Assembly (NCBI GenBank): GCA_037127255.1
Contig: JBANSL010000003.1
Location: 1,676,501 to 1,740,500, forward strand
Direction of reading: 5' to 3'
Origin: Persicaria tinctoria
Taxonomy: Eukaryota; Streptophyta; Magnoliopsida; Caryophyllales; Polygonaceae
DNA: 64,000 nt
The notes beneath the pieces are model-generated. The model was given only the letters and a program-made list of their open reading frames with translations. It searched no databases and was not told where the DNA came from. Made by a program: the position numbers and the translations under genes. Shown here piece by piece: positions 35,046 to 47,222 of the stretch (its first letter is position 1; the number at the start of each line of letters is the position of its first letter).

Positions 35046-35840
35046 TTTTTTTTTTAAGCAGGATAAAGATTAGGTAAGACGCTGCCGATCGGGTTTCTTT
35101 TCTAGCGCGTCCGAGCGGACGAGAATACGGAGTTCTGGATCAGCAACGAAGCTATCATTGGCAGGGATGATATAGGCTAGGCGTCCAATCATGTCAGACA
35201 CAACATTTGAACCCCTTAAAATATGACGAATAGCAACATGAGAGAAGGAATGAAGAATCATAGTCGTATCGGCCATCAACATCTCGATATTCCAAGGATA
35301 AGACCAGTCCTCCAGGAGAGCATTTATGACGACCAAACAATCTTCTTCGATCAGAAGATTTTGAAGTCCCAATGCTTTCGCTTTTGAAACACCCATGTGC
35401 AGGCCCATAGCTTCAGCAAAGACCGCGGAGGTATTATTGCAGGGGCCAGAACCCAGGGATATGATATTTCCATCGTGGTCACGTATTATGAAGTTGTAGG
35501 TTCCCGCCTCTGACTGACAGTACGAACCATCAAAGTTGGGCTTATAGTGCCCTGGAGGAGGTCTAGTCCACGACTCAGATCTTTGTGAATTCCTACTATG
35601 CGAGATTGAATCACAGGGTGGTCCTCTAAGGTTGTGGTTAGCAAACGTAGAGATCGGGCTATCCTGCAAAACCAAGTTAGTAGACCAAGTATGATGAGCA
35701 GAGTTGCAAAAGAACTCAATGACTTCAGTAGGAGTGGTAGTGATATGCTGGAAAGGAAGTTGATTTCGAAAGCACCAGATACCCCACCAAGCAAAAGCCA
35801 GTTTTGAAATATTTTTTTGATCTAACATGAGATATCTCAT
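35046..35840 (-). pseudogene. C-terminal RNase H fragment of an L1-like LINE
   Basis: A 256-codon open frame (35840-35070) ends about 15 bases before a run of ten A on the minus strand, which is the LINE poly(A) tail. It matches the RVT_3 RNase H domain of plant L1-type elements. The four acidic residues appear present: NFDGSYC, the E of FAEAMGL, the D of EEDCLVV and the D of SNVVSDMIG. The upstream linker FAWWGIWCFRNQLPFQ is also typical. The reverse transcriptase part is missing, so this is a 5'-truncated insertion with an unusually clean frame. Confidence 0.85.
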
Positions 35841-36513
35841 TCTCCTTAATAAGAAAGCAATAGAAAATATAATATTTTTTTATATCTGCAGCCTTTTATG
35901 AAACTAAATGTTTTTTTTTTAATTTTGAAATGAAAAAACATTTGAAATTAAAGCAAAATAATTTAAAGTACAAAAAAAAAAGCAAAATAATTTACAAAAT
36001 ATAAAGTACATATTTTATTTTTTCATTTTGAATAAATTATAGAGAAATTGTTGGCGATAATCTAACTCTAAACTCGAGTCTTAACCGATATAAATGGTGC
36101 AACACTAGGTAACAATCCAAAGTAAAACAACTTACAAAGTCTTTATAGTTTATTGAATGAATGTCTTCACATCTTTCAATCCCTTAATTTATGGATGATG
36201 ATGGAAATGAGATAAGAAAATCTTTAAAGATTTAGAACTTTCTTACAAGTTATATATGGAAGACTTGCCCAAAAGAAACAAATTATAACGCCTTTTTGTA
36301 CTCCGTATAGCTTGTAAGTAAAGTTTTGTAATTTCAACCTGCAAAATAAATTTCCCTGATTTAAAAACATTAATATTTAATACATTTCCTAACTCATATG
36401 TTAAATAAAACATAATTATTCTTTAGTTGTCCACATTAATTACATCTACTAAGCAAGAATATAGAAAATCGGGATCCTTTTTTTTTAAAAAAAAGTTCAA
36501 TTGGAAAAGCACC

Positions 36514-36886
36514 AATGGAGATCTCCTACTTCACTCTATGCTTCATTCCCTACATCACAAAAAATATTTTGACATTTATTTAATCTTAAAAAAAATTATA
36601 AAAATTATATTTATATTACTAAGATCTATTTTTATATATTCATAAAATTTTGTTTTGAAAAATGATGTTTTGAAATTTTTAATAATTACAATTGGTTAAA
36701 TATTGCATTTTTAATTTTTAAAAATGATAAAAACATGATTTTTTAAAATAAAATTTTATGAATATATAAAAATAGACCTTAGTAATATAAATATAATTTT
36801 TATAATTTTTTATAAGATTAAATAAATGTCAAAATATTTTTGTGATGTAGGGAATGAAGCATAGAGTGAAGTAGGAGATCTCCAGT
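36514..36886. mobile_element. Foldback element with ~133-bp arms
   Basis: The arm 36517-36648 (starting GGAGATCTCCTACTTCACTC) is the near-exact reverse complement of 36750-36883, around a loop of about 100 bases. It is AT-rich and non-coding, of the long-TIR MITE type. A transcript through it would form a long hairpin. Confidence 0.85.
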
Positions 36887-37000
36887 GTATCACAAAATTA
36901 TTTCGAATATAAATAAATATTGATCATCTGGTCGACTGGTCCCCTTTGGTGGTTACTCCAGTGTATCACAAAATTATTTCGAATATAAATAAATATTGAT
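36881..37000 (+). repeat. 44-bp direct repeat between the two foldbacks
   Basis: TCCAGTGTATCACAAAATT and the following bases at 36881-36924 recur unchanged at 36957-37000, 76 bases apart. The second copy belongs to the next foldback; the first is an extra fragment. Confidence 0.85.
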
Positions 37001-37282
37001 TTTTTTAATAAATATTTTTAGATTCTGTACTGATATATTATTTTGTTTATAAAATTTTATTATAAAAATTCATGTTTTAAAATATATGGATAATTAAATT
37101 ATCGATTATTTCAGGAAAAAAAATTATTTTTTAAAACATAATTTTTCATAATAAAATTTTATAAACAAATAATATGTAAGTATAGAATCTAAAAATATTT
37201 AATTTTTTTAATATTTATTTATATCCGAAACAATTTTGTGATACACCGGAGGACCACCAAAAAGGGGATCAGAGGATCCAGA
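36933..37282. mobile_element. Second foldback element with ~140-bp arms
   Basis: The left arm (GGTCCCCTTTGGTGG, then AGTGTATCACAAAATTATTT) is inverted at 37143-37282 (AAACAATTTTGTGATACACC, GGACCACCAAAAAGGGGATC). It contains mismatches and is older than its neighbour. Confidence 0.75.
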
Positions 37283-39594
37283 ATGCGTATATACATGCGA
37301 TTGAGATCACGTGGTCTAAAATCTCTACCCCTGAATGTCCCTACTCACCATCCGAATTAAAAACAAAAACAAAAAAAAAGGAAAAAGAAAAAGAAAAAAG
37401 AAAAAAGAAAAAAGAAAAAGGGTAACCGTGGAGTGGATTAGAAGAGGGTATAGAGCCGGGTAGGGTCAGCCCACCCGAATTCTTTCCTTATCAAAAAAAA
37501 AGAAAAGAAGAGGGTATAGAGGATACAGAGAGGTTTTAGGGCAGCAGATCCAGAATCGATTGGAATCACATATCCTCAAAAGGACAATCTCCTATTCTGA
37601 CATCTTCACCCCAAAAATAAAATAAAATAAAGAAAAATAATTAAAATTTGAAAAAACTAAAAGAAAAATGATAAAGGATGAGATGATTTGTGAGAGGGTA
37701 TAAGCATTGTTTTTAAAAACCCTTCAAAACCCGCTTAAACCCTCGAACTCGCCCAGCTGTTAAAGTTGTCAAAACTCACCTAGACTGCAAAAACACGCCT
37801 ACACCTCATCTAGACCATTTACCTTACCTTATCGTCAAGCACCCACAAAACATTTTTAAAACATTAGATATAAGGAAGTAAGGGAGGAATTAGAGACAGT
37901 GGATCCGCTCTCATCCGGACTCATCATATACAAGAGCGCAATTAAAGCAAGCACGTACAATCTCATTTGAAAGAAGGGTCAAAGACGGTGGGAAAGCAGT
38001 GGCAATTTTACCTTCTCATAAATGAGAAACAAACTTGTATGCATGATTTAAGGCTTCAGTCGTATCACTAATTGTTGAGAATATAATTTGTGGGGTAGGT
38101 CTTACATTGATTAAAAAGTGAATTCAAGTCATGTACATAAGTGTATAGCTATTTCTCCTAACATCAATTGATTTTAGGATAAAACCCCACTCAACTTGGT
38201 TAGCGCGTATGCGCTTGAGTGTGTGACTCCACATGTCGTATGACCCACCGTTTAACACTAATTATCAAGTTATGGATTAAAAAAAATAGTCATATATATA
38301 TAATTACTTCATTAATTAGCGGATTTGCTATTTAAACATAAGATTAAAATCAAATAACCAAATGAAGTATGAAATGTTAACCATCTTAATTGATTGGTAT
38401 AATGAAAGTCACAACTACCCTTTTAAAAAGCTTAGTAGGAGTATGACTTTTTGGTGTGTGGTTAATAGGACTATATATGCCTTCATCCACATACACATGG
38501 TGACATTGCCAACCAGCAGCCTATAATTAAATAAGAACTTAGTTAATTGTTACCTACTTTATTCGGCAAATTAAAATTTTAATTCAACTTGTGGTATCAA
38601 ATGGAACAAAAAAAAAGAAGAAAGAAAAAGGAACCACAAATGGAACAAAAAAAAAGAAGAAAGAAAAAGGAGAGATTAAGGTCAGGGATAAAGGGTTGCT
38701 GTTGATACTAGAAATATTAATATTTTTTTCGTCACATCAACCTCGTATCTATTTTTTTTTTTCGATTTATCTGTAACATTCCTAACATCCTGAAATTGAT
38801 CTTTGTTCTACAAAATGAATTTACTAATATATCCCTCTCTAATAGTTATTTCCATTATAAGATTATATTATTATATTCATTTTTAATTAGCAACATGTCT
38901 TTATTATTAGATTTATGTTATTTATAAAATAAATAAGATCAACTATATATAACTCAATATTTATTTATTTTAAAAAAATCGAATTTCATTGATTAATTAT
39001 CACTATTTTTTGTGTATTTATGTATATATTGTATCCAAATGAAATATTTTTTTATATAAATATGATCAAATAAATGAGAAATTGATGTCTATATGTATAG
39101 AAAAATGAATCTAGTATTATGATAATATTTTTTTTATTGTTATTTTTAACGTTGATAATATTTTTTTTCAAAACAAATTACATTTACCAGTATTAGATCT
39201 AAGCCATCCACTTAGCCACGTGGCACCATCCAAAACGAAGTGTTTTAATTTGTTTTTGTTTAAAGTAAAGCGACGTTGTTATAACAAATGGAAAAGGCAA
39301 AAAAAAAACTGAAATTATATCATAGTCGGCCTTGATATATACCATCTGTAAGACCCATGACCTTCATATCATAGAGCTCTTAAGCTTGTGATATGGTTAA
39401 GACTTGAATCACTTATAAATCACTCTCATCATCTTTATTATATCCAATGTGGAACCGAAGTGTTACAACAGCATCCTTGAGACCGATGCTCCCCAACTCT
39501 GTTATAGTTTATGGTGATGTTTGAATTCCCATTAATATAGGCAAATAGATAAGGTGGTGTTTGGTTAACATGATTTTTAAGGTGTTTAAATTAA
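37283..39594. other. Intergenic DNA, purine-rich and AT-rich
   Basis: GAAAAAG-type purine runs lie at 37360-37420 and a 39-bp tandem repeat (ATGGAACAAAAAAAAAG) at 38601-38670. No gene is recognised. Confidence 0.45.
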
Positions 39595-39787
39595 GTATGT
39601 GTTTGGATTCAATGATTTATTTAATTTATAATACAATTACTTTATCTCAATTTACGTGATTATTTGGTTAAATTGCTATAATTACCTTTTTTTTTACGAG
39701 ATTTTCAATTGTATAACCAAACACTCTTATAAACCGAGGTAAAACAATTACATTATAATTAAAGTGTAATGGAACCCAAACACACCC
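39595..39787. mobile_element. Tourist-like MITE, TSD TAA
   Basis: The left end GTATGTGTTTGGATTC and the right end (reverse complement) GGGTGTGTTTGGGTTCC are inverted. TAA flanks both sides (39592-39594, 39788-39790), as in PIF/Harbinger MITEs. Confidence 0.7.
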
Positions 39788-40293
39788 TAATATTTCTTCT
39801 AAAGTGCCGGTTAACCTGCCCCAAATGCCTAAAATATGCTTGGAAGGCATTAAATAAAAGAAGAATAAATGATAGCTTGTGAATCTTGATCAGCCCTTTC
39901 TCTTAGTAACTTGTGTTTTTCTCTATTGGGGTGGGAGGTTCAACCACCACCTACCATTTCTCCTCTTAGTAAGTTGCCCATTTTAATGCCACAATCAATA
40001 ACATTGTCTTTCTGATCTAAATAACCAACAATCCCTTTTTATGCATGCCTCCAATAAAAACATTTCAGTAAGAAAAAAATTAGATTATTTCAAAATTCCC
40101 CCTAAACCTTCTAAAATTTTATGTCGTCCATATTTCATATTTGTCATATTTTTCTTAGAAATTAATAGATTGGATTGCAAATAGACATATTGAATTGCAT
40201 ATTCCCATATGAAAGATGTTCTAAATTGCACTCCAAATAGAATATATTTAGACCTAATTACTTTGTCAAGGTAAAAAAAAGTGTAAAGGGTTT

Positions 40294-40620
40294 AATTATG
40301 ACTTATAATGTACACAATATTATATGACTTAAAATGTACACAATATTGTATTACAGTATTGTGTACATTATAAGTCATAATTAATGGTCATCCAATTTTA
40401 GTATTATATTGATTAGATGACCATTAATTATAACTTATAATGTACACAATATTATATGACATAATTACGGAGCAAGAAGTAACTCTCTATTCAACATTCT
40501 TAGCTGAGAGTTATATTGGTTAACAAATTAGTATTATAATACAATTTTGTACATTATAAATCATAATTAATGGTCAACCAAACAGACCCTAACCCTAATA
40601 CGAAGCAAAAAGTAAGTACT
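40294..40620. repeat. Complex inverted repeats
   Basis: GACTTATAATGTACACAAT and its reverse complement occur several times. A good foldback spans about 40354-40456, with arms around TAATGGTCATC/GATGACCATTA. It is probably overlapping MITE remnants. Confidence 0.65.
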
Positions 40621-40679
40621 CTCAACATTTTTAGTTAAGAGTTATTGATTGACAAAGTGCTTACATTTCTTATAAATTA

Positions 40680-40849
40680 CTCCCTCTATTTTAAAATATA
40701 GTCAGTTTAATTTTTTCACATGTTTTTTCAAAGCTAAAACTCTATAAAATATCAATATTTTAATTAATTAATAAGTACGAATATATTTAAAAAAATAATA
40801 TTTTAAAAAAAATCATACTCAAATGAGCTATATTTTGAAATTGAGAGGG
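40680..40849. mobile_element. Decayed Stowaway-type MITE
   Basis: CTCCCTCTATTTTAAAATATAG on the left is roughly inverted at CTATATTTTGAAATTGAGAGGG on the right; length about 170 bp. Confidence 0.65.
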
Positions 40850-41063
40850 TTATAACTCTTATATATCAACACAAATATTTAATTTTTTTATGGGTATTTG
40901 AAAGAGAATGTGTGCCCCACTAGTCTTAATAACTCACTATGCATGTCTTGTTTAATGTCATGGGTTAACTTGGTAGTTAGTAAAAAAGTGTGGTTTAAAT
41001 CCTCAATTTGATGGTGTTAATTAGTAAATTCCATGGTGTTACTAAGTAGTACACTCATAGTTC

Positions 41064-41273
41064 TATTTATACACATAAACCATCTCCCCTCCTCTCTTAT
41101 GAACCAAATGGGTGTCTCCTCACACCCATTGCATTGATCATTAAACTCATCTTCTTAACACCCTCTACCTTCATCTCCCTCCACCATTTATTTCCATAGC
41201 AAAAACAAACAAAAATCCCCAATTTGTTGATACATTGAAAGATCTATCTCTACCCATAAATAAAGACCCAAAC
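41064..41273 (+). promoter_or_regulatory. Core promoter and leader of BODYGUARD
   Basis: TATTTATA at 41064-41071 would start transcription near 41095 and give a leader of about 180 bases rich in CTCC and CATC tracts. No other ATG precedes 41274 in this frame. Confidence 0.45.
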
Positions 41274-44200
41274 ATGGTGTACTTGATGGGCAAGATCAAG
41301 GGCATTGCAACCCTAAGTGGGAGGCTCATCAATGAGGCCTTTTGCCTCATCCTCTTTACCTCTATGGACGTCCTCGACCTCGTCCTCTGCCTCGTCTACC
41401 GCCTCGTCGACTTCTTCGTCGAGCCCGTCTCGAAGCCTTGCTACTGCGCCTCCCCCAAGAAGGCCATCACCAGCAGCGGCAACATCCTCGTCTCCGAAAA
41501 GGGCCAATCCGCCAAGATCGTCCGCCTCACCGCCTCCTCCTCCTCCCTCCAGCTCGACGACGTCTCCGACACGCTCTACACGCGCCCCTCCTACTTCTCC
41601 GTCGCCTCCCGCGCCACCCTCGCCAAGCTCCGCAACTCCCCTCCTCCTCCCGCTACGACGCCGTTTTGTGACCACCACTCCAAAACGACGCGTTCCACCT
41701 TCTTGGTGGAGATGCTGCAGGGCAAATTCAGTGCCCTGCAGAATCACCACCCTATCCCGCGATGGTCCGATTGCGATTGCGGGACTTGCAATTCTTGGGC
41801 GATGTCCACCTCTGACGACTCGCTCTTCGTCAGAGTCGACGGCGCCAAAGGTAATCTATTAATTTTTTTTAATATAATAATAATAATAAATCAATGTAAC
41901 CTGACATGAAATGTATCTGGTTATCTGGTTTTGAAGGGACAAAGGGGACAGAAGATGTATTGTTTATACACGGATTCATATCGTCGTCCAAGTTCTGGAC
42001 GGAGACGGTGTTCCCGAACCTGTCGAGTTCGGCCAAGGCGAAGTACCGGCTCTTCGCGGTGGACTTGCTGGGGTTCGGGAGGAGTCCGAAGCCGTCGGAC
42101 TCGATGTACACGCTGAGGGAGCACCTAGAGATGATCGAGAGGTCGGTGATAAGGCCGCACGGGATCAAGAGCGTGCACATTGTGGCGCACTCGCTAGGGT
42201 GCATCCTCGCCCTCGCGCTCGCCGTCAAGTACCCCGGCTCCGTCAAGTCGCTGACGCTGCTTGCGCCGGTGAGTTTTCCGACCGATCTAAAATTGGATGT
42301 GTATATTGGGTGTGTGTCCCACTTCATGTTTATTGTTCAACTATATTTGTACCGTCATTTATTTCCGTTGGGTGTTGGGAGTAATGATCGATCTGTTCCC
42401 TCCGATCCTATTTTTAATTGGATGTTTCTACTTTCAAGTGGGAAAATTTGGTCATCAGTATTTGAATTTTTAAAATACATTGATGAATCGGAGGGAGAAA
42501 AAAAATTTGATTTTTAATGTATTTTTGAAAGAGCGAAAAAATATACTATAAAATATTAATTTTTTTAAATATAATTTTATACTTATTAATCATAAGTTTA
42601 AAACTATTTTTAAAGAATAATAAAAAAGTTAATATTTTATTTAGTTTTTGGCTCTTTAAAAAATATGTCAAAAAGTCAAACGACGCTTATTTCTGAACAA
42701 AGGTAGTCTTAGTTAAAATTTGTGTTAAAATTATAAATTGTATAAAATATTAAAATTTGGTCATCAGTATTTCAAGTTTTAAAATACATTGATGATTCGG
42801 AGGGAGAAAAAAAATTGAGTTTGTACGTACTCCCTTCGATCCAAAATACATATCGTTTGAAATACGAAGCCTAAAAACTATACAAAATATCATTTTAAAA
42901 AAAAAAAATTGTACAACTTAATATTTATTGGTAATTAGTATTAAGTTATAAAAATACGTGTTGAAAAGTCAAACAACATCTATTTTGGATCGGATGTAGT
43001 ATTTTTTAAGGAGCGGAAAATATATAAAATATTAATTTTTCAATTCATTTTTTTAATATAATTTTATACTTATTAATTATAATTTTAAAACTATTTTTAA
43101 AGAATAAAAAAAATATTTTATTTAGTTTTTATGTCTTTAAAAAATATGTAAAAAAGTTAAATGATGCTTATTTCTGAACAAAGGTAGTCTTGGTTAAAAT
43201 TTGTGTCAAAATTATAAATGGTATAGAATATTAAATTTTTTAAGTAAATAACTAAAATATTTTCATATTTATTACTAAGAATTTATTAAAAAATTATAGT
43301 AGTATTTTATTAAAAAAATTATCTACTTAAAAATGTGTTAAAAATTGAAAATTTAGAATTTCTGCTGGTGATCGATCATTGTCGAATCATTCAGGAAATT
43401 TATGTTAACCAATAGTAGGCCCCTAGTGTAGGTAGCATTTTGCAAACATGATAAAGACTTAAAAAAAAATCAACATACTTAAAAGTAACGGTCTAAGTGG
43501 AGTTCAAAATTACTTGTAGTTAATTAGTTTTCTAGTTTTTATTAAGAAAATTGAAAGTAAGTTTATGTGAATTAATCAACATCTCAAGACTAATGTAAAT
43601 TTTAGTGAGTTTGCATGCCAATTGAGTGGTTTAGCCAATAACGAATCCTGAAGTAGTTAGTTGAGAGAGCACAGAAAATTTTATTTGAGTGGGTTTGCAT
43701 TGCAAGCCGATTGAGTGGTCTATCTATTTTCCCTATCCACAATTATAAGTAAATAATTAATTTTTCAACATAAATTCAATTGTTATTAATCTTAAATCTC
43801 TATCTCACCAATAAATACAAGCCTTAACACTCTCTGTCCTAATCATCGTTTAAGAATAAATAAAATAGACTGCAATTATGAATTATCTGATCCTCGATTC
43901 CTCGTCGAGTTGTAGCTAATCAAATGTATCATATGGGTAGGCCTCGATTCACTGTGGTTGGGCCTCGAATTAGCTGCATATTTGATGAATCGGTCAATTA
44001 AGTCGAATTTACGATAATCTATTTAAAATTACTAATTATTGACAAAATAATAGTTTCTCCATTTTAAAAAAACATATCACTTTACTATTTATATACATTT
44101 TTTCCGAAACTCAAAACTATAGAAAATAATTAATTTGTTATTAATTTTTAAAATAATTTTATATATTATTCTAAAAAATGTATATAAATAGTAAATAGTA

Positions 44201-47200
44201 GTATATTTTTAGAATGAAGGTGGTATATATGAAATTATTAGCTAAAAAACAATTCAGTAAATATAACTCAAAAACCCCATAAATTATGAGTTTTATGAGG
44301 TGGATGTGGATCAAATAATCCCCTTTTACTTGTTATAGAATTAATTATGTAAGCCAACCTTGCCGGCTATTTAAATTGGTAGGTGTTAATTAATGATTAA
44401 ATGATAAATACTGAAATGGATGGGGTTTGGGTGCAGCCGTACTTTAAGGTGCCGAAGGGAGAGTCAGCGACGCAGTTCGTGATGAAGGAGGTGGCTCCCC
44501 GGCGCGTGTGGCCACCGCTCACGCTCGGCGTGTCGATCGCGTGTTGGTACGAACACATCTCCCGCACTATTTGCCTCCTCATCTGCAAACAGCACCGCCT
44601 GTGGGAGTTTCTCTTCGTCCACGCCACCCAAAACAGGTCTTCTTTTTTTTTTCACCTCCTTTTTTTACTTTCTTTTACTTTTTTCCAAGCTCACTTTGTT
44701 GACTTTTATAATTCTATATATATATACTACATCCGATTCAAAATATATGTTGTTTGACTTTTCAACGCGTATTTTAAAAAGGTAAAAACTATACAAAATA
44801 ACAACGTTTTTAAAATTAGTTTTTTACAATTTAATATTTGTTGGTAATAAGTACTCCCTCCGTTCAACAAAACTTGACGTTTTACTATTCATGCACGCTT
44901 TTTTAGGAGCTAAAAACTATATAAAATATCGACTTTTTAAATAATTTTTTTTAACAATTTCGTAGTTGTTATTAATAAGTACAAACTTATTAAAAAAAAA
45001 TTAAAAAAAATGAATATTTTATATAGTTTTTATCATTCTAAAAAAGCGTGCGTGAATAGTAAACGACAAGTTTTGTTGAACGGAGGTAGTATTAACTTTT
45101 AAAAAAATAATAATAAAAAAGTTAATATATTGTATAGTTTTTAGCTCCTTAAAATACGTGTTAAAAAGTCAAACGACATGTATTTTGGATCGGATGGAGT
45201 ATAAAATATATCCTTGTAGGCGTTTTTTTGTCTGTCGAGTCATCGACCTCTCGAGAAACAGATTTGTCTGATCTCAAATATTTTTTTAGTCAATATATAT
45301 TATATACACTATTTTCTCAATTTAAAATTATATAAAATGTCATTTTTTTTAAAAAAAAAAGTTAAATATTTATTAGTACTTAATAAGCATTGAGTTTTTT
45401 AAATTAAAAAGTTAATATTATATATATTAGCTCGTTAAAATACAATTTAAAAAGTTAAACATTTTACATTTTAAAAAATCGGATAGAGCAATATAGATCC
45501 TAGGTAAGTAGAGTTTATTGTGTGGTATACAAGAAAATTAGAAGTGTTAAGTTAAAAAGATCAATCGAAAGTTTTTAATAAAATTATTAATAGGTATTAA
45601 GTGGTTATATACAGCCATACAGGAACGGACAGAGGGGCGGGCTAGAGTTGCTCGACCTACTTAATTTTTACAAAAAATAAAATAATGGGTAAAAAAAAGA
45701 CCTCAGTCCGTCCCATTTTTATAAAAATTAAATAACAGGTAGAAAAAATTAAGAAAATTAATAAAAAAAATTATTCATTTATTTATTAAATAAAGATTTT
45801 GTAAATAAAATTATGTGTATGAGAAAAATTTAGTCTGCTTAATCTACTCGAATTTTAATTTCTGGTTCCGTGTCTGGTTATATATTTATATATTTATTTA
45901 TCTATTTATCGAATGTTGTCGGATTTTTAGGTTAGAAATAAATATAAGTTGGGAATTGGTGGGAAAAGGTGTATATATATATAGTTGGCTAGAGGAATAC
46001 AAGTCAACAATGTAGTTGAGACTGCATGGTGAAGTTCGTTTATTTAAAGTGAGAAACGGCGTCGTTCGGTGGAGCTGCACACGTCATAGACAATGAATTA
46101 AATTTAGGGCGTCTTTTCATTCCATGAAATTTATTTCCTATCAAAATCTGACAACGAAAATGAAATAAAAAAGACCTTCATTTATTGCCACCAAAATTAG
46201 CTAACAAGCGAATTGAGGAAATTAAATATATGCCACTAGTTTATAATATGAAAGCATATAAATATTATATAGTGTTATGTTACAATTGGGAGGTGTTGCA
46301 TTTATGTAAATTAACATATGAATTGAACTTTCACTAAGTAGTAAGTTCCATCAAATACAAGTGAACATGCAAATTGAGGAAATTAAATATATGAAAATTT
46401 ACAGAAAACCGCCATTTAAATACGAGTGTGTTTTTACTTTAAATTCAAAATTATAGAAAATCACCCTTTAAATGGTTTTTGTTTACAACTCATCACCCAT
46501 TTATCTATTTTTGTTAATTTACCATTAAATATATTATATTTTAATATATTTAAACTCAAGTTTGATTATAAATATATTCAAATTCGATTATATATATGTG
46601 TGTGTGTGTGTTTTGAGGTACATATCACTTGTCTCATTTATTTCATAGTTAAAATAATTGTCTATTGTTCCTTACAAAAAATCATTTTTTATTGCATGGA
46701 AATGAATATAACAGTTAGTTCTAATTTTACGATGATTAGATTAGTATTTTTTGAAAATTTTGGTTTAAGATCTTACTCCGAGTGAGATATACTGAATTTG
46801 TTATTATTGTATATAGATGACTCTTAGGGATTCAATCTCAACAAAATTACAAGTAATTAGTGTTAACAATGGATTAATTAAGCAGGTACAAGACATACTT
46901 GATGGAAGGGTTTTGGTGCCACACACACAACGCGGCGTGGCACACCTTCCACAACATCATTTGTGGGACGGCGAAGAAGCTGGAGAGATGCTTGGACATT
47001 GTACGGGACACCCTGAAATGCGACGTTGTCGTCTTCCATGGCCAAGATGACGAGCTCATTCCCGTTGAATGTAGCCTCAATGTTAAGACGAAGATCCCTC
47101 GTGCTCGTGTCAAGGTGATCGAGAGAAAAGACCACCTCACGATTGTGGTTGGACGAGAAAAGTCGTTTGCCAGAGAGCTCGAGGAAATATGGAGGAGCTC

Positions 47201-47222
47201 ATCGTCGTCAAGTGTTAATTAA
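41274..47222 (+). CDS. BDG: Probable lysophospholipase BODYGUARD (alpha/beta hydrolase)
   Basis: Exons are 41274-41850, 41937-42268, 44437-44636 and 46886-47222, joining in phase to 481 residues. A hydrophobic N-terminal stretch (residues 15-50) is followed by family marks KPCYC, DTLYTRPSYFS and PRWSDCDCGTCNSW. The alpha/beta hydrolase core then begins: the FIHGF oxyanion region, VDLLGFGRSPKP, the nucleophile elbow VAHSLG (Ser278), HGQDDELIP (acid, Asp424 or 425) and KDHLTIVVG (His453). CHTHNAAWHTFHNIICGT is close to a signature of this family. BODYGUARD is an epidermal extracellular protein needed for cuticle and cutin formation; its substrate is still debated. The start was set at 41274; ATG 41286 is an alternative. 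Introns 2 and 3 are about 2.2 kb each and packed with MITEs. In Arabidopsis its neighbour is methionine gamma-lyase, also found here at 59-64 kb. Confidence 0.93.
42443..43232 (+). repeat. 309-bp tandem duplication in BODYGUARD intron 2
   Basis: The segment from 42443 (AAAATTTGGTCATCAGTAT) restarts at 42752. Markers before the MITE at 42830 are 309 bases apart. Markers after it are 480-487 apart, which is 309 plus the 172 bases of MITE and target duplication, with small indels. The MITE therefore entered the second copy after the duplication. Confidence 0.85.
42830..42999. mobile_element. Stowaway MITE, 170 bp, TSD TA
   Basis: CTCCCTTCGATCCAAAATA and the right end TATTTTGGATCGGATGTAG are inverted, with TA on both sides. 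The empty target is preserved in the first duplicate (ATGTATTTTTG). Confidence 0.88.
44053..44223. mobile_element. Decayed Stowaway-like MITE in BODYGUARD intron 2
   Basis: The left arm (TTTCTCCATTTT, then TACTATTTATATACATTTTTT) is inverted at AAAAAATGTATATAAATAGTA and GAATGAAGG. TA flanks are present. Confidence 0.65.
44727..45199. mobile_element. Stowaway MITE carrying a nested Stowaway
   Basis: CTACATCCGATTCAAAATA on the left and TATTTTGGATCGGATGGAG on the right are inverted, with TA flanks. It is the same family as the element at 42830. Without the insert it is about 235 bp. Confidence 0.88.
44854..45089. mobile_element. Nested Stowaway MITE, 236 bp
   Basis: CTCCCTCCGTTCAACAAAAC and GTTTTGTTGAACGGAGGTAG are inverted ends. 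TA is duplicated inside the host MITE (44852-44853 and 45090-45091). Confidence 0.9.
45612..45879. repeat. Interspersed repeat, copy C, in BODYGUARD intron 3
   Basis: It is like copies A and B but longer because the TTTTTACAAAAAATAAAATAA segment is duplicated internally. It starts CAGGAACGGACAGAGGGG and ends TTTCTGGTTCCGTGTC, giving weak inverted ends. Confidence 0.65.

Noticed and set aside
41313..41862. ORFs overlapping BODYGUARD exon 1 in other frames
   Set aside because: Ser/Pro-rich or Gly/Glu-rich translations caused by high GC; the BODYGUARD frame has clear family motifs.
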